64,000 nt of DNA, taken from positions 22,230-86,229 of the IMG/VR virus record IMGVR_UViG_3300042890_000947, one strand, 5' to 3'. This document shows, piece after piece, positions 54,815 through 62,345 of this stretch. The stretch's first letter is position 1. Every line of letters begins with the position of its first letter. The notes below the pieces were generated by a model, which saw only the letters and a list, made by a program, of their open reading frames with translations, ran no database searches and was not told the DNA's origin. Origin of the DNA: a virus. The position numbers and the translations under genes were made by a program.

Positions 54815-55065
54815 TTAGAAAGTTTCGTAAGAAGCCTGTAACAATCGAAGCGATGCAATTGACAGATGCAAAGTCCGTGCTAGATATCGAAGATTGGATA
54901 AACAGTGGTGATGTTGGCTTTAGCACCAACCCTCCTACTCTGTGGATAGATACATTAGAAGGCCGCATGGAAGCATCTGTTGGCGATTGGATTATCAAGG
55001 GTATTGAAGGTGAGTTCTATCCTTGCAAGAATAATATTTTTATCAAGACATATCAGGAAGTATAA
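54799..55065 (+). CDS. Conserved small phage protein (VRKFRKKPVTIEAMQ family)
   Basis: 88 residues overlapping the primase end by 16 bases. VVRKFRKKPVTIEAMQLT and GRMEASVGDWIIKGIEGEFYPCKNNIF are hallmarks of a very widespread phage protein family of unknown function. Confidence 0.8.
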   Translation: MEKGVVRKFRKKPVTIEAMQLTDAKSVLDIEDWINSGDVGFSTNPPTLWIDTLEGRMEASVGDWIIKGIEGEFYPCKNNIFIKTYQEV

Positions 55066-55068
55066 ATT

Positions 55069-55767
55069 ATGAATAGTGTGACTTTGATCGGCGTAACACA
55101 GCCGACAATCTTTATGTGTAATATTAATGATCTGCCTGAGAAGGCTAAGGACCTTCCTAACATGACCGCAGAACAGTTGATTGCTTACTGCGCCCGCGTA
55201 TCTAATCCTGCTAATCAGGACAACCCAGATAGCGAACGTCTTCTCAAGTATCTTGTGAAGAACAAGCACTGGTCACCATTTGAAATGGTACATATTGTTA
55301 TGGAGATACAGACTACCCGTGATATCGGCCGTCAGATCCTTCGTCATCGTTCTTTCTCGTTTCAGGAATTTTCACAGCGATATGCGGAAGTTCAAGAGAT
55401 GAGTGAACCGCGCGAAGCACGATTGCAGGATACAAAGAATAGACAGAATAGTATTGAAACTGATAATAACGATCTTCAAAATAGTTGGAATCTTGTACAG
55501 AATGAAATGCTATTGGCTGCCAAGACATACTATGATTGGGCAATAAAAAATGGCATCGCAAAAGAATTGGCTCGCGCTGTTTTGCCTGAAGGTCTCACTA
55601 TGTCACGGATGTATATGTCAGGATCACTCCGTTCATGGATCCACTACTGTGAACTTCGTATGGCCAACGGAACGCAGAAGGAACATAGAGAATTAGCTAC
55701 CCAGTGTTGGAATATCATTACTGAACAATTCCCCTCACTTAAGAACGTATTAGAAAACAATCAATAA
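55069..55767 (+). CDS. thyX: Flavin-dependent thymidylate synthase ThyX
   Basis: 232 residues. The ThyX signature RHRSFSFQEFSQRY is complete; SPFEMVHIVMEIQTTRDIGRQIL precedes it and GSLRSWIHYCELR follows. Converts dUMP to dTMP using FAD and methylene-THF, feeding phage DNA synthesis together with the RNR downstream. Confidence 0.96.
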   Translation: MNSVTLIGVTQPTIFMCNINDLPEKAKDLPNMTAEQLIAYCARVSNPANQDNPDSERLLKYLVKNKHWSPFEMVHIVMEIQTTRDIGRQILRHRSFSFQEFSQRYAEVQEMSEPREARLQDTKNRQNSIETDNNDLQNSWNLVQNEMLLAAKTYYDWAIKNGIAKELARAVLPEGLTMSRMYMSGSLRSWIHYCELRMANGTQKEHRELATQCWNIITEQFPSLKNVLENNQ

Positions 55768-55786
55768 AATTTAGGAGACTACACGC

Positions 55787-57712
55787 ATGTCAGGCAGTAA
55801 TATGCTACCAACACTATATCAGGAATTCATTTATAAGAGCCGCTATGCTAAGTGGTTGTGGGATGAAAATCGTAGAGAAAACTGGGATGAAACAGTTGCT
55901 CGTTATTTCAACTTCTTTGATGAACATATCAAGGAAAATACTGGCTATACTGTTACCAAGGAAGAACGTAAGCAGCTTGAAGATGCTGTATTGAATCTTG
56001 AAATCATGCCATCCATGCGCTGTCTAATGACTGCTGGTGAAGCACTCAAGCGTGAGAATGTTGCTGGTTACAATTGCTCTTATGTTGCTGTAGATAATCC
56101 TCGTTCATTCGATGAAATCCTTTACATTCTTATGAATGGTACTGGTGTTGGTTTCTCTGTTGAGTCCAAGTTTGTTGACCAACTGCCTATCGTATCGGAT
56201 TCATTTCACGACACTGAAACAAACATCGTAGTTGCTGACTCAAAGCTTGGTTGGGCAAAGTCTCTCAAGGAACTTATTCATCTTCTTTATGCTGGTCAGG
56301 TTCCTCGTTGGGATCTTTCTAAGGTTCGTCCTGCTGGCGCACCGCTCAAGACATTTGGCGGCCGTGCTTCTGGGCCAGGCCCGCTTGAAGACCTATTTAA
56401 CTTTACTGTCGCAACATTCAAGAAGGCTGCTGGTCGTCGTTTGACCACATTGGAGGCACATGATATCGTTTGTAAGATCGCTGAAATCGTGGTTGTTGGT
56501 GGTGTTCGTAGAAGTGCTCTCATTAGCCTTTCTGATTTGTCTGACGACCGTATGCGCGTTGCCAAGTCTGGTGACTGGTGGAAAGAGAATGTTCAACGCG
56601 CTCTCGCTAACAATTCATTTGTGGCTAAAGAGAAGCCTGATGTGGGCATCTTCATGCGCGAGTGGCTTTCCCTCTATGAGTCGCGCTCTGGCGAACGCGG
56701 CATTTTCTCTAGAGCAGCGTCGAAGAAGCAGGCTGAGAAGTTTGGAAGACGAGATCCGGATCACGATTTCGGCACCAACCCATGTAGTGAAATCATTCTA
56801 CGTTCCAGAGAATTCTGTAACCTCACAGAGGTTGTCGTTAGAGGAGATGACACCCCAGAAAGTCTCAAGCGTAAGGTCAAACTCGCAACTATACTTGGTA
56901 CATTCCAATCCTCACTTACCAACTTCAAATACCTGAGCAAGAAGTGGTCTGAGAATTGTGAAGAAGAGCGTTTGCTTGGTGTGTCTCTGACAGGTATCAT
57001 GGACAACGAACACACGAATGGCACCACTTTAGGTGTTGATCTTGGAATTATGTTGGAGGAACTACGCAATGAAGCGGTCAAGACTAATAAACTTTGGGCG
57101 GCAAAACTTGGTATTCCTGTATCTGCTGCTATTACTTGCGTCAAACCTTCTGGCACCGTATCTCAGTTGGTCGATTCGGCTAGTGGTATTCATGCTCGTC
57201 ACAGTCCCTATTATATTCGTACTGTTCGCGCAGACAAGAAAGACCCACTCGCATTGATGATGAAGGACATGGGCTTCCCTGTTGAGGATGATGTGACGAA
57301 GCCTCAGCATACATATGTCTTCTCATTCCCGCAGAAGTCTCCTGATCATGCTGTGTTCCGTAAGGATCTAACTGCTATTCAACAACTTGAAATGTGGTTG
57401 ACTTATCAGCGTCATTGGTGTGAACATAAGCCATCTGTTACTGTGTCTGTTAAGGAAGAAGAATGGCCAGAAGTTGGTGCTTGGGTTTATAATCACTTTG
57501 ACGAAATGTCTGGCGTATCATTCTTGCCATTCTCAGATACAACATATAAGCAAATGCCATATCAAGATTGTACTAAAGAAGAGTACGAAGCATTATTGAT
57601 TAAAATGCCTAAGAATGTTGATTGGACTAAACTTGCTCAATATGAGAAGCAAGATACAACAACGGGAAGTCAAGAATTGGCTTGTTCAGCCGCTGGAGGA
57701 TGCGAAATTTAA
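55787..57712 (+). CDS. nrdJ: Adenosylcobalamin-dependent ribonucleotide reductase (class II)
   Basis: 641 residues; AGGAG upstream. NCSYVAVDNPRSFDEILYILMNGTGVGFSVE is the N-terminal active-site cysteine block; NPCSEIILRSREFCNLTEVV and the C-terminal ACSAAGGCEI cysteine pair complete the radical and reductant cysteines. Pattern is that of monomeric class II RTPR. Requires host or acquired B12. The 3' end overlaps an antisense homing endonuclease gene by four bases. Confidence 0.93.
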   Translation: MSGSNMLPTLYQEFIYKSRYAKWLWDENRRENWDETVARYFNFFDEHIKENTGYTVTKEERKQLEDAVLNLEIMPSMRCLMTAGEALKRENVAGYNCSYVAVDNPRSFDEILYILMNGTGVGFSVESKFVDQLPIVSDSFHDTETNIVVADSKLGWAKSLKELIHLLYAGQVPRWDLSKVRPAGAPLKTFGGRASGPGPLEDLFNFTVATFKKAAGRRLTTLEAHDIVCKIAEIVVVGGVRRSALISLSDLSDDRMRVAKSGDWWKENVQRALANNSFVAKEKPDVGIFMREWLSLYESRSGERGIFSRAASKKQAEKFGRRDPDHDFGTNPCSEIILRSREFCNLTEVVVRGDDTPESLKRKVKLATILGTFQSSLTNFKYLSKKWSENCEEERLLGVSLTGIMDNEHTNGTTLGVDLGIMLEELRNEAVKTNKLWAAKLGIPVSAAITCVKPSGTVSQLVDSASGIHARHSPYYIRTVRADKKDPLALMMKDMGFPVEDDVTKPQHTYVFSFPQKSPDHAVFRKDLTAIQQLEMWLTYQRHWCEHKPSVTVSVKEEEWPEVGAWVYNHFDEMSGVSFLPFSDTTYKQMPYQDCTKEEYEALLIKMPKNVDWTKLAQYEKQDTTTGSQELACSAAGGCEI

Positions 57713-58323
57713 GATTTCTTAAAGACGCCAGAAGACCAGCCATTTTCAATATAATATTCAATCTGGTCTTCTGGTATTCTTTTATTTGTGCCTTCTTTAT
57801 TGATCCAAAAAAGATTCTTAGTAAGATTTTTTTTACCTCTATTAGGCGAAGAGATTTTACCAAGTTTCCATCCCTTAGAAAGATAATTATCAACTTCATC
57901 TAAAGCAATTCTAGTATCTTTAATGCCATTAGTCATCCATTTACTATTTTGTATCCATTTTGGCATTTTCTTTATTGCTTCTTTACCTCCCTGTTGTTTA
58001 AGATGAATCTTAGAAGGATCGTGTATACCCACTTTTTTATCTCTGGTGGCAATACCACCAGCAACAGCAAGATCAGGATTATTACTAATAGTCTCATTGG
58101 CCCTTATTCGTCCAAGTTTCATCCTCATCTTACTGATTTCAGACATGGTTACTTGACCAGATAAAGCAAGCCATGCTATACGATCTTCTTCTTTTCCGTG
58201 TTGTTCGTATAATGATTTGTGTGCTTCGGCATGTTCTTCAATAGTAAGTTTGATTAGATTAGAGGAATCGTTTGTGCCGCCCATATGTCGGGGGATGATG
58301 TGGTGAGAATGATATATAGTCAT
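57709..58323 (-). CDS. HNH homing endonuclease with C-terminal DNA-binding repeats
   Basis: 204 residues from the minus-strand ATG at 58323, which has GGAG upstream; an earlier frame start (58416) lacks support. N-terminus: HSHHIIPRHMGGTNDSSNLIKLTIEEHAEAHKSLYEQH, an HNH fold. C-terminus: KWMTNGIKDTRIALDEVDNYLSKGWKLGK and WINKEGTNKRIPEDQIEYYIENGW, the xxG-K-R-x-GW repeats typical of phage homing endonuclease DNA-binding tails. Opposite orientation to all neighbours, consistent with insertion next to RNR, a common target. Confidence 0.85.
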   Translation of the reverse strand: MTIYHSHHIIPRHMGGTNDSSNLIKLTIEEHAEAHKSLYEQHGKEEDRIAWLALSGQVTMSEISKMRMKLGRIRANETISNNPDLAVAGGIATRDKKVGIHDPSKIHLKQQGGKEAIKKMPKWIQNSKWMTNGIKDTRIALDEVDNYLSKGWKLGKISSPNRGKKNLTKNLFWINKEGTNKRIPEDQIEYYIENGWSSGVFKKS

Positions 58324-58409
58324 ATTGCTGATGCTCCTTTTAAGCGTTAGAGTAGATGGGTGGTTCCAACACCGCGATCTACATCTATTTAGTAAACAAG
58401 GATATTGAA

Positions 58410-58571
58410 ATGACAAAAGAAGTAGAAAAGATAAAATGTAACTTCTGTGAGTCAGAATACAAAGTGCTTTACGATTATGAGGCTACGCAGGGGCAACCAA
58501 GATTCTGTTCTTTCTGCGGTGAAGAGTGTTTTGATGACGATGAGGTGGACATTGAAGAGAATGATGACTAA
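58410..58571 (+). CDS. Small zinc-finger protein (53 aa)
   Basis: ATG 58410 with AAGGAT upstream. KCNFCESEYKVLY and RFCSFCGEECF give two CxxC knuckles, then an acidic tail. Probable single zinc site; function unknown. Confidence 0.65.
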   Translation: MTKEVEKIKCNFCESEYKVLYDYEATQGQPRFCSFCGEECFDDDEVDIEENDD

Positions 58572-58725
58572 ATTATTCAGGTTGATATTCCAGCCATATA
58601 TGGAAGATGACTACGGTTCATACTATCATAGTGGAGTAGGATATACTGGTGTGACTTATAGTACTGACCAGTATGCGAGAAAGAAGCATAAGGGTATTGG
58701 ATATACAGGAGTTTACGATGAATAA
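58561..58725 (+). CDS. Small Tyr/Gly-rich protein (54 aa)
   Basis: Starts inside the preceding gene (ATG 58561 or 58564). Contains GVGYTGV and GIGYTGV, a short internal repeat. Coupled on both sides. Function unknown. Confidence 0.5.
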   Translation: MMTKLFRLIFQPYMEDDYGSYYHSGVGYTGVTYSTDQYARKKHKGIGYTGVYDE

Positions 58726-59041
58726 TGATTGGACAGAAGGTTTTAAAGAAGGTTTTAAAATTGGTTTAGAAGAGGGTAAGAGAAATCAAAATCTTAATCC
58801 TGTTCCATACACTCAACCTTATAAACCTTTAAGTTTGATGAAAGACAAGTGTCCAAAGTGTGGTATTACAATTAGTGGTGTTATGAATTATACTTGTAGC
58901 AGCATTAATTGCCCAACATTCTATCAAGTAACATCTAGTGTTGGTAAACCTTTGACTGGTGCCGTAGGTTCTACTGCCCTTGACACAGATGTTCCTGGTA
59001 CTAACGGTCCAAGTGGACCTATCGACTATTCCATGAGATAA
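58718..59041 (+). CDS. Conserved zinc-ribbon phage protein (107 aa)
   Basis: ATG 58718. NNDWTEGFKEGFKIGLEEGK helix, then KCPKCGITISG and YTCSSINCPTFYQ (four cysteines). Ends SGPIDYSM. Function unknown. Confidence 0.65.
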   Translation: MNNDWTEGFKEGFKIGLEEGKRNQNLNPVPYTQPYKPLSLMKDKCPKCGITISGVMNYTCSSINCPTFYQVTSSVGKPLTGAVGSTALDTDVPGTNGPSGPIDYSMR

Positions 59042-59073
59042 CATACATACTCTCGAAAGGGAGTTTTGTATGT
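59041..59073 (+). promoter_or_regulatory. Hairpin enclosing SD and start codon of the GIY-YIG gene
   Basis: ACATAC (59041-59046) pairs with GTATGT (59068-59073, contains the ATG), and ACTCTC (59049-59054) with GGGAGT (59059-59064, the SD) around a GAAA tetraloop. Twelve pairs in all. Expected to keep translation low on readthrough messages, as known for T4 homing endonuclease genes. Confidence 0.6.
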
Positions 59074-59474
59074 GGATTTATAACAACAAGGAGATTGGTG
59101 ATGACGAGATTGAAGGTCATGCTTCATTCGTGTATATCATCACCAATCTCGAAACAGGAAAGAAATATATTGGGAAAAAAATCTTTAAGTCGATCCAAAG
59201 AAAAAAAGTCAAAGGCAAAACGCGAAGAAAAAAAGTTGAAAAAGACAGCGGATGGAAATCGTATTTTGGATCTAACATCGTCCTGCTTGGAGATGTTGAG
59301 AAACTGGGACAAGATAGATTCCGAAGAGAAATCCTAAAACTCTGTAAGACACGCGGAACGGCCTCTTACTGGGAAGCCAAGTACCAGATGGAACATGAGG
59401 TATTGGAAAAGCCAGATGAATACTATAATGAATGGATTATGGTAAAAGTTCACCGCTCTCACATTAAGTCATAA
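59070..59474 (+). CDS. GIY-YIG endonuclease-like protein
   Basis: 134 residues. FVYIITNLETGKKYIGKKIF corresponds to the GIY-YIG pair (Y-I and YIG), followed by GSNIVLLGDVEKLGQDRFRREIL and ASYWEAKYQMEHEVL with the catalytic glutamate (WEAKY). Possibly homing or a host-DNA nuclease. Translation initiation region lies in a hairpin. Confidence 0.75.
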   Translation: MWIYNNKEIGDDEIEGHASFVYIITNLETGKKYIGKKIFKSIQRKKVKGKTRRKKVEKDSGWKSYFGSNIVLLGDVEKLGQDRFRREILKLCKTRGTASYWEAKYQMEHEVLEKPDEYYNEWIMVKVHRSHIKS

Positions 59475-59481
59475 TGTCGCA

Positions 59482-59510
59482 TTGATTTCGCAGTTGCGAA
59501 ACACTATATA
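59482..59510 (+). promoter_or_regulatory. Sigma70-like promoter
   Basis: TTGATT (59482-59487), 17 bases, TATATA (59505-59510). Precedes the 60-residue protein at 59551. Confidence 0.5.
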
Positions 59511-59550
59511 TTAGTAGACAATCACACAAGACTTGAAAGGAGTCCCTACC

Positions 59551-59733
59551 ATGATCGCATGGGGAAGAGCAGTAATCGGTGCTATGAACGGCTTTAAGAA
59601 TACAGAAGAAACTGGCCTGACCAGAATGTTCCGAACAGAATACGCAAAAGAGTATCAAATGATGAGAAAGAATGGTTATGAAGTTAATGACAGCTTTGTG
59701 AGAATATTCTTAGACATGAGAAAGAAGTCTTAA
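59551..59733 (+). CDS. Small basic protein (60 aa)
   Basis: ATG 59551 with AAGGAG upstream. MIAWGRAVIGAMNGF..., then KEYQMMRKNGYEVNDSFVRIF. Monocistronic: own promoter and terminator. Function unknown. Confidence 0.65.
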   Translation: MIAWGRAVIGAMNGFKNTEETGLTRMFRTEYAKEYQMMRKNGYEVNDSFVRIFLDMRKKS

Positions 59734-59761
59734 ACTACTATTAGTTGTATCCACTACCAAA

Positions 59762-59800
59762 ACCAGCTATGCGTCCAGCGTATGGCTGGTATTCGTTTTT
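59762..59800 (+). terminator. Rho-independent terminator
   Basis: 12-bp stem ACCAGCTATGCG/CGTATGGCTGGT (two G-U), loop TCCAG, then ATTCGTTTTT. Confidence 0.85.
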
Positions 59801-59805
59801 AGACG

Positions 59806-59838
59806 TTGAAATTCCGGGTTGCCAACCCCATCTATAGT
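59806..59838 (+). promoter_or_regulatory. Family B promoter-like motif (copy 3)
   Basis: TTGAAA (59806-59811), 21 bases with GGGTTGCCAACCCC, TATAGT (59833-59838) followed by ATATGATGA. Directly follows the terminator. Confidence 0.6.
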
Positions 59839-59840
59839 AT

Positions 59841-59924
59841 ATGATGATAACCCACTCCCTCTATCGCAAGTTGTATCGCTTCTTTATTGGACCCATGCGT
59901 CCGATGCATAGCAGATATGCGTAA
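59841..59924 (+). CDS. Possible 27-residue peptide
   Basis: MMITHSLYRKLYRFFIGPMRPMHSRYA between two family B motifs; start codon sits at the expected RNA start, no SD. Basic and aromatic. May be chance; otherwise the segment holds no gene. Confidence 0.25.
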   Translation: MMITHSLYRKLYRFFIGPMRPMHSRYA

Positions 59925-59931
59925 ACTGCCC

Positions 59932-59964
59932 TTGAAAAACCGACTTGCCGATCTTATCTATAGT
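59932..59964 (+). promoter_or_regulatory. Family B promoter-like motif (copy 4)
   Basis: TTGAAA (59932-59937), 21 bases with GACTTGCCGATC, TATAGT (59959-59964). Preceded, like copy 1, by the inverted repeat GCATA-GCAGA-TATGC (59906-59920); the two ~80-base regions are clearly related. Confidence 0.6.
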
Positions 59965-59987
59965 ATATGACAATGAATGAGGATACC

Positions 59988-60278
59988 ATGAGCTTCGTAG
60001 TTTTCGAGACCGCCACCACCCGCTACGCTGGGAAAAAGGCCAAGTACAATGACCCGATTTTCCCGACCATGGCTGCTGCCAAGTCTCACATGACGCGATT
60101 GATCAAGTCTGGGAAGTATACGGCCGAACAGATTGCCGTTGCCGACCGCAGCTACTTCCATGATGAGATTGAAGCGATTGTGGAGCGTACCAACCTCATG
60201 AGCGGGAAGCCGTTCTTTGAGCGTATCAATGTCCCTTACTACTGCTCGCCGTCGAGCGAAACTTACTGGAGCATGTAA
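59988..60278 (+). CDS. Hypothetical protein (96 aa)
   Basis: ATG 59988 with GAGGA upstream; ATG 59967 is at the presumed RNA start. MSFVVFETATTRYAGKKAKYNDPIF, AAAKSHMTRLIKSGKY, then PYYCSPSSETYWSM. Recalls small phage proteins; function unknown. Confidence 0.7.
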   Translation: MSFVVFETATTRYAGKKAKYNDPIFPTMAAAKSHMTRLIKSGKYTAEQIAVADRSYFHDEIEAIVERTNLMSGKPFFERINVPYYCSPSSETYWSM

Positions 60279-60280
60279 GA

Positions 60281-60403
60281 ATGACCAACTCTGAAATCCG
60301 TGATTTGTTTGATTCGAATCCCAACTTGACTGTCGCGCACATTGCGCGCCGCACAGGCAAGTCTACCGCACAGATTGTCAAGATCCTTATGGAGAAGAAC
60401 TAA
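60281..60403 (+). CDS. Tiny helix-turn-helix protein (40 aa)
   Basis: MTNSEIRDLFDSNPNLTVAHI, then ARRTGKSTAQIVKILMEKN: a compact HTH (helix, T-V-x-x-I-A, turn, helix). Could be a small DNA-binding regulator. Two bases after the previous stop, next ATG one base after its own. Confidence 0.55.
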   Translation: MTNSEIRDLFDSNPNLTVAHIARRTGKSTAQIVKILMEKN

Positions 60404-60404
60404 T

Positions 60405-60674
60405 ATGGAACGCCGCGAATATAACGGTTGGACTAACTACGAAACTTGGCTCGTCAACATGTGGTTCGGCGATATCTTTACCGATATGCAGGACGAGCGT
60501 GAAGACACCTCGGCCCAGTCTTTGGAAGACTTTGTGACTTCCATGCTTGAAGATCAGGGGCAGCTTCCCGAGACCGGTTTTGCGGCCGACATTATGAATG
60601 CCGCAATGCGCCAGGTTGATTGGGAAGACCTTGCTTCTCACTATGAACTGGAAGAGGAATCGGAAGATGCTTAA
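60405..60674 (+). CDS. Conserved phage protein (NGWTNYETW family)
   Basis: 89 residues from ATG 60405. YNGWTNYETWLVNMWFGDIF is the signature of a widespread small protein family (DUF7249-like) in phages and prokaryotes; acidic helical remainder. Function unknown. Confidence 0.75.
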   Translation: MERREYNGWTNYETWLVNMWFGDIFTDMQDEREDTSAQSLEDFVTSMLEDQGQLPETGFAADIMNAAMRQVDWEDLASHYELEEESEDA

Positions 60675-60876
60675 GACCGAATATAGCCAGCGACACGGTG
60701 GCCCGTATGATCGTGGTGGTGCGGACTCTTACTACCGCCGCAACTTTGATCCGCACTATTTCGTTGGTGCGACATACTCAACTCCTCGCCGTGATTGTGA
60801 GCCAGACTCTTATGAGTGGGAAGCCTATGCAGCAGGATATAGTGACAATGAAGCGTCCGGCAACTTCAAATATTAG
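60667..60876 (+). CDS. Conserved small phage protein (GGPYDRGGADSYY family)
   Basis: 69 residues; overlaps the previous gene by eight bases. HGGPYDRGGADSYYRRNFDPH and YEWEAYAAGYSDNEASG are conserved in many phages; the GY-N-A-G ending resembles ribosome modulation factor-like patterns. Function unknown. Confidence 0.7.
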   Translation: MLKTEYSQRHGGPYDRGGADSYYRRNFDPHYFVGATYSTPRRDCEPDSYEWEAYAAGYSDNEASGNFKY

Positions 60877-60883
60877 GAATCAT

Positions 60884-60982
60884 GTGGCGAAGGCCTTGTG
60901 GACACCAAAGTTCCGTCCGCAAGTGACGAAGAACCCCAAAGCCTATACTCGGAAAGTAAAGCACAAGGTGAAGTATGCGTAA
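60884..60982 (+). CDS. Very small basic protein (32 aa)
   Basis: GTG start with AGGAA upstream (ATG 60848 gives 44 aa). PKFRPQVTKNPKAYTRKVKHK is a motif I recall at the ends of several small phage proteins. Coupled with the next gene (ATG inside its end). Confidence 0.45.
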   Translation: MAKALWTPKFRPQVTKNPKAYTRKVKHKVKYA

Positions 60983-61157
60983 GCCCTATATTACCTATAA
61001 TGAAATTCCTCAGTTGATGCGCGAATATCTCTTGACCGTGGCCGAGAAGCGCGATATCATGGAGATACCGATTGAAGATATCAATTCCTATCTGGAAGGT
61101 CTTCATACATATTACAGCACACAAAAGGAAGAGTATTCGGAAGGTTGGATTGAGTGA
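60975..61157 (+). CDS. Hypothetical protein (60 aa)
   Basis: MRKPYITYNEIPQLMREYLLTVAEKRD, then an acidic tail. Overlaps neighbours at both ends (ATG inside previous gene, TGATGG at end). Function unknown. Confidence 0.6.
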   Translation: MRKPYITYNEIPQLMREYLLTVAEKRDIMEIPIEDINSYLEGLHTYYSTQKEEYSEGWIE

Positions 61158-61315
61158 TGGTTTCATATTTTTGGGAGTTACAGCCAAACGCTGTTGACAT
61201 GGAATGGGTTACCATATATACTCCCTACTATAGACACTTTTTGTTCTATGGAAGTAACGAAGGTGTTATGTTCGTTCCCGGCACTTATCAGGAGATGATG
61301 GAAGATTATGGTTAA
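61157..61315 (+). CDS. Hypothetical protein (52 aa)
   Basis: Starts on the A of the upstream TGA. MVSYFWELQPNAVDMEWVTIY, FYGSNEGVMFVPG. Function unknown. A promoter-like sequence lies inside it. Confidence 0.5.
   Translation: MVSYFWELQPNAVDMEWVTIYTPYYRHFLFYGSNEGVMFVPGTYQEMMEDYG
61194..61222 (+). promoter_or_regulatory. Promoter-like sequence inside a gene
   Basis: TTGACA (61194-61199), 17 bases, TATACT (61217-61222). Would start RNA near 61229, ahead of the genes from 61308 on. Confidence 0.45.
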
Positions 61316-61481
61316 GTTGAAAGAAAAGATTGTTCTCAAGACCCGCAATAGTTCTTTTGTGGTATCTACTCTTGAAAATCGTATTGAGCCTGCTGTTGGT
61401 AAGGTTCTTTCGGCTGATGACGTTTCAAATCTTTTGCTTGAAGCAAAGGTTCATGGTGCCCTCACTGTAAAGGTTTACTAA
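61308..61481 (+). CDS. Hypothetical protein (57 aa)
   Basis: Overlaps the end of the previous gene. MVKLKEKIVLKTRNSSFVVST, LSADDVSNLLLEAKVHGALTVKVY. TAATG overlap with the next gene. Function unknown. Confidence 0.55.
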   Translation: MVKLKEKIVLKTRNSSFVVSTLENRIEPAVGKVLSADDVSNLLLEAKVHGALTVKVY

Positions 61482-61843
61482 TGGCACTACTATATACTAA
61501 GACTTCTTCAGGCCGCAAGAAGCCGTCTAAGAAGACCTTGCGTCTCCGTGAAGAGCGTAAGGCATACTTCAAGGTCGTTCTAAACGGATCAGCCAAAGAG
61601 CGGCCGATCAACTTGCCTGAGCCATTGCCGCGCAAAGAGTTACCGCCTCTCTCAAATAGCGTCGGCAATGGCTTCAAGCGTTCGGTTGAGGACTACAAGT
61701 GGAAGCGCGACCGTGAGGAATCTGCTGCTACTGTTAAGGCTATTGAAGAGAAGAAGAAGCGTCTGGCGCCTATCGCAAACAAGACTGGCTATCAGTATAT
61801 TACTGATGGTGCTGATGTTGAAACTCTTGGAAGGAAAACGTGA
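61481..61843 (+). CDS. Conserved phage protein (120 aa)
   Basis: Basic N-terminus (SSGRKKPSKKTLRLREERKAYF), then DYKWKRDREESAATVKAIEEKKKRLAPIANKTGYQYIT and GRK ending, a pattern conserved in many phages. Function unknown. Confidence 0.75.
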   Translation: MALLYTKTSSGRKKPSKKTLRLREERKAYFKVVLNGSAKERPINLPEPLPRKELPPLSNSVGNGFKRSVEDYKWKRDREESAATVKAIEEKKKRLAPIANKTGYQYITDGADVETLGRKT

Positions 61844-62202
61844 TGGAAGTTTATGATGGACGGTTTGGATCTTGGGCTGACGTTCAACGTGAGTTTGATA
61901 TAGACTTGCCTGAGCCTGATGATGTAATATATGCCGAGTACGATACTCCGTATTACGAAGGTTACGCCAATGTGATCTATCGCAACGGTGATCGCTATTA
62001 CTGGGCGTATGGTTCCCACTGCTCTTGCTACGGGCTTGAGAATCAGTGGAATCCTGAAGAGTATGATGCGCGTCAACTCGTTGAGGTACTTCGTCGTGGT
62101 AACCACTGGCGCTTAAATGAAAGCGGCCGTGAAGTACAAAACTATATAATGGATGCCGTGCTGGCTTATCCTGGCAACGGTCAGTTTGGAGGACATGCGT
62201 GA
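61843..62202 (+). CDS. Conserved phage protein (119 aa)
   Basis: ATG 61843 overlapping the TGA. VIYAEYDTPYYEGYANVIY, YGSHCSCYGLENQWNPEEYD, a recurring phage family with a conserved SHCSCYG. Function unknown. Confidence 0.75.
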   Translation: MEVYDGRFGSWADVQREFDIDLPEPDDVIYAEYDTPYYEGYANVIYRNGDRYYWAYGSHCSCYGLENQWNPEEYDARQLVEVLRRGNHWRLNESGREVQNYIMDAVLAYPGNGQFGGHA

Positions 62203-62345
62203 TGAAAAAGTATACTGTTAGTTATAACATCGGTAATCACTGGTATCAATCTGAGGTCTTTACAACCAGTTCAAGTTCTGCTATTCTATGGGCAGAGACA
62301 ATTGGCGGATCTAATCCGATGGTCGTGAAGGAAGAGGAAGTATAG
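62202..62345 (+). CDS. Hypothetical protein (47 aa)
   Basis: ATG in TGATG overlap; stop TAG overlaps the GTG start of the next gene. MKKYTVSYNIGNHWYQSEVF, then a helix with AILWAETIGG. Function unknown. Confidence 0.55.
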   Translation: MKKYTVSYNIGNHWYQSEVFTTSSSSAILWAETIGGSNPMVVKEEEV

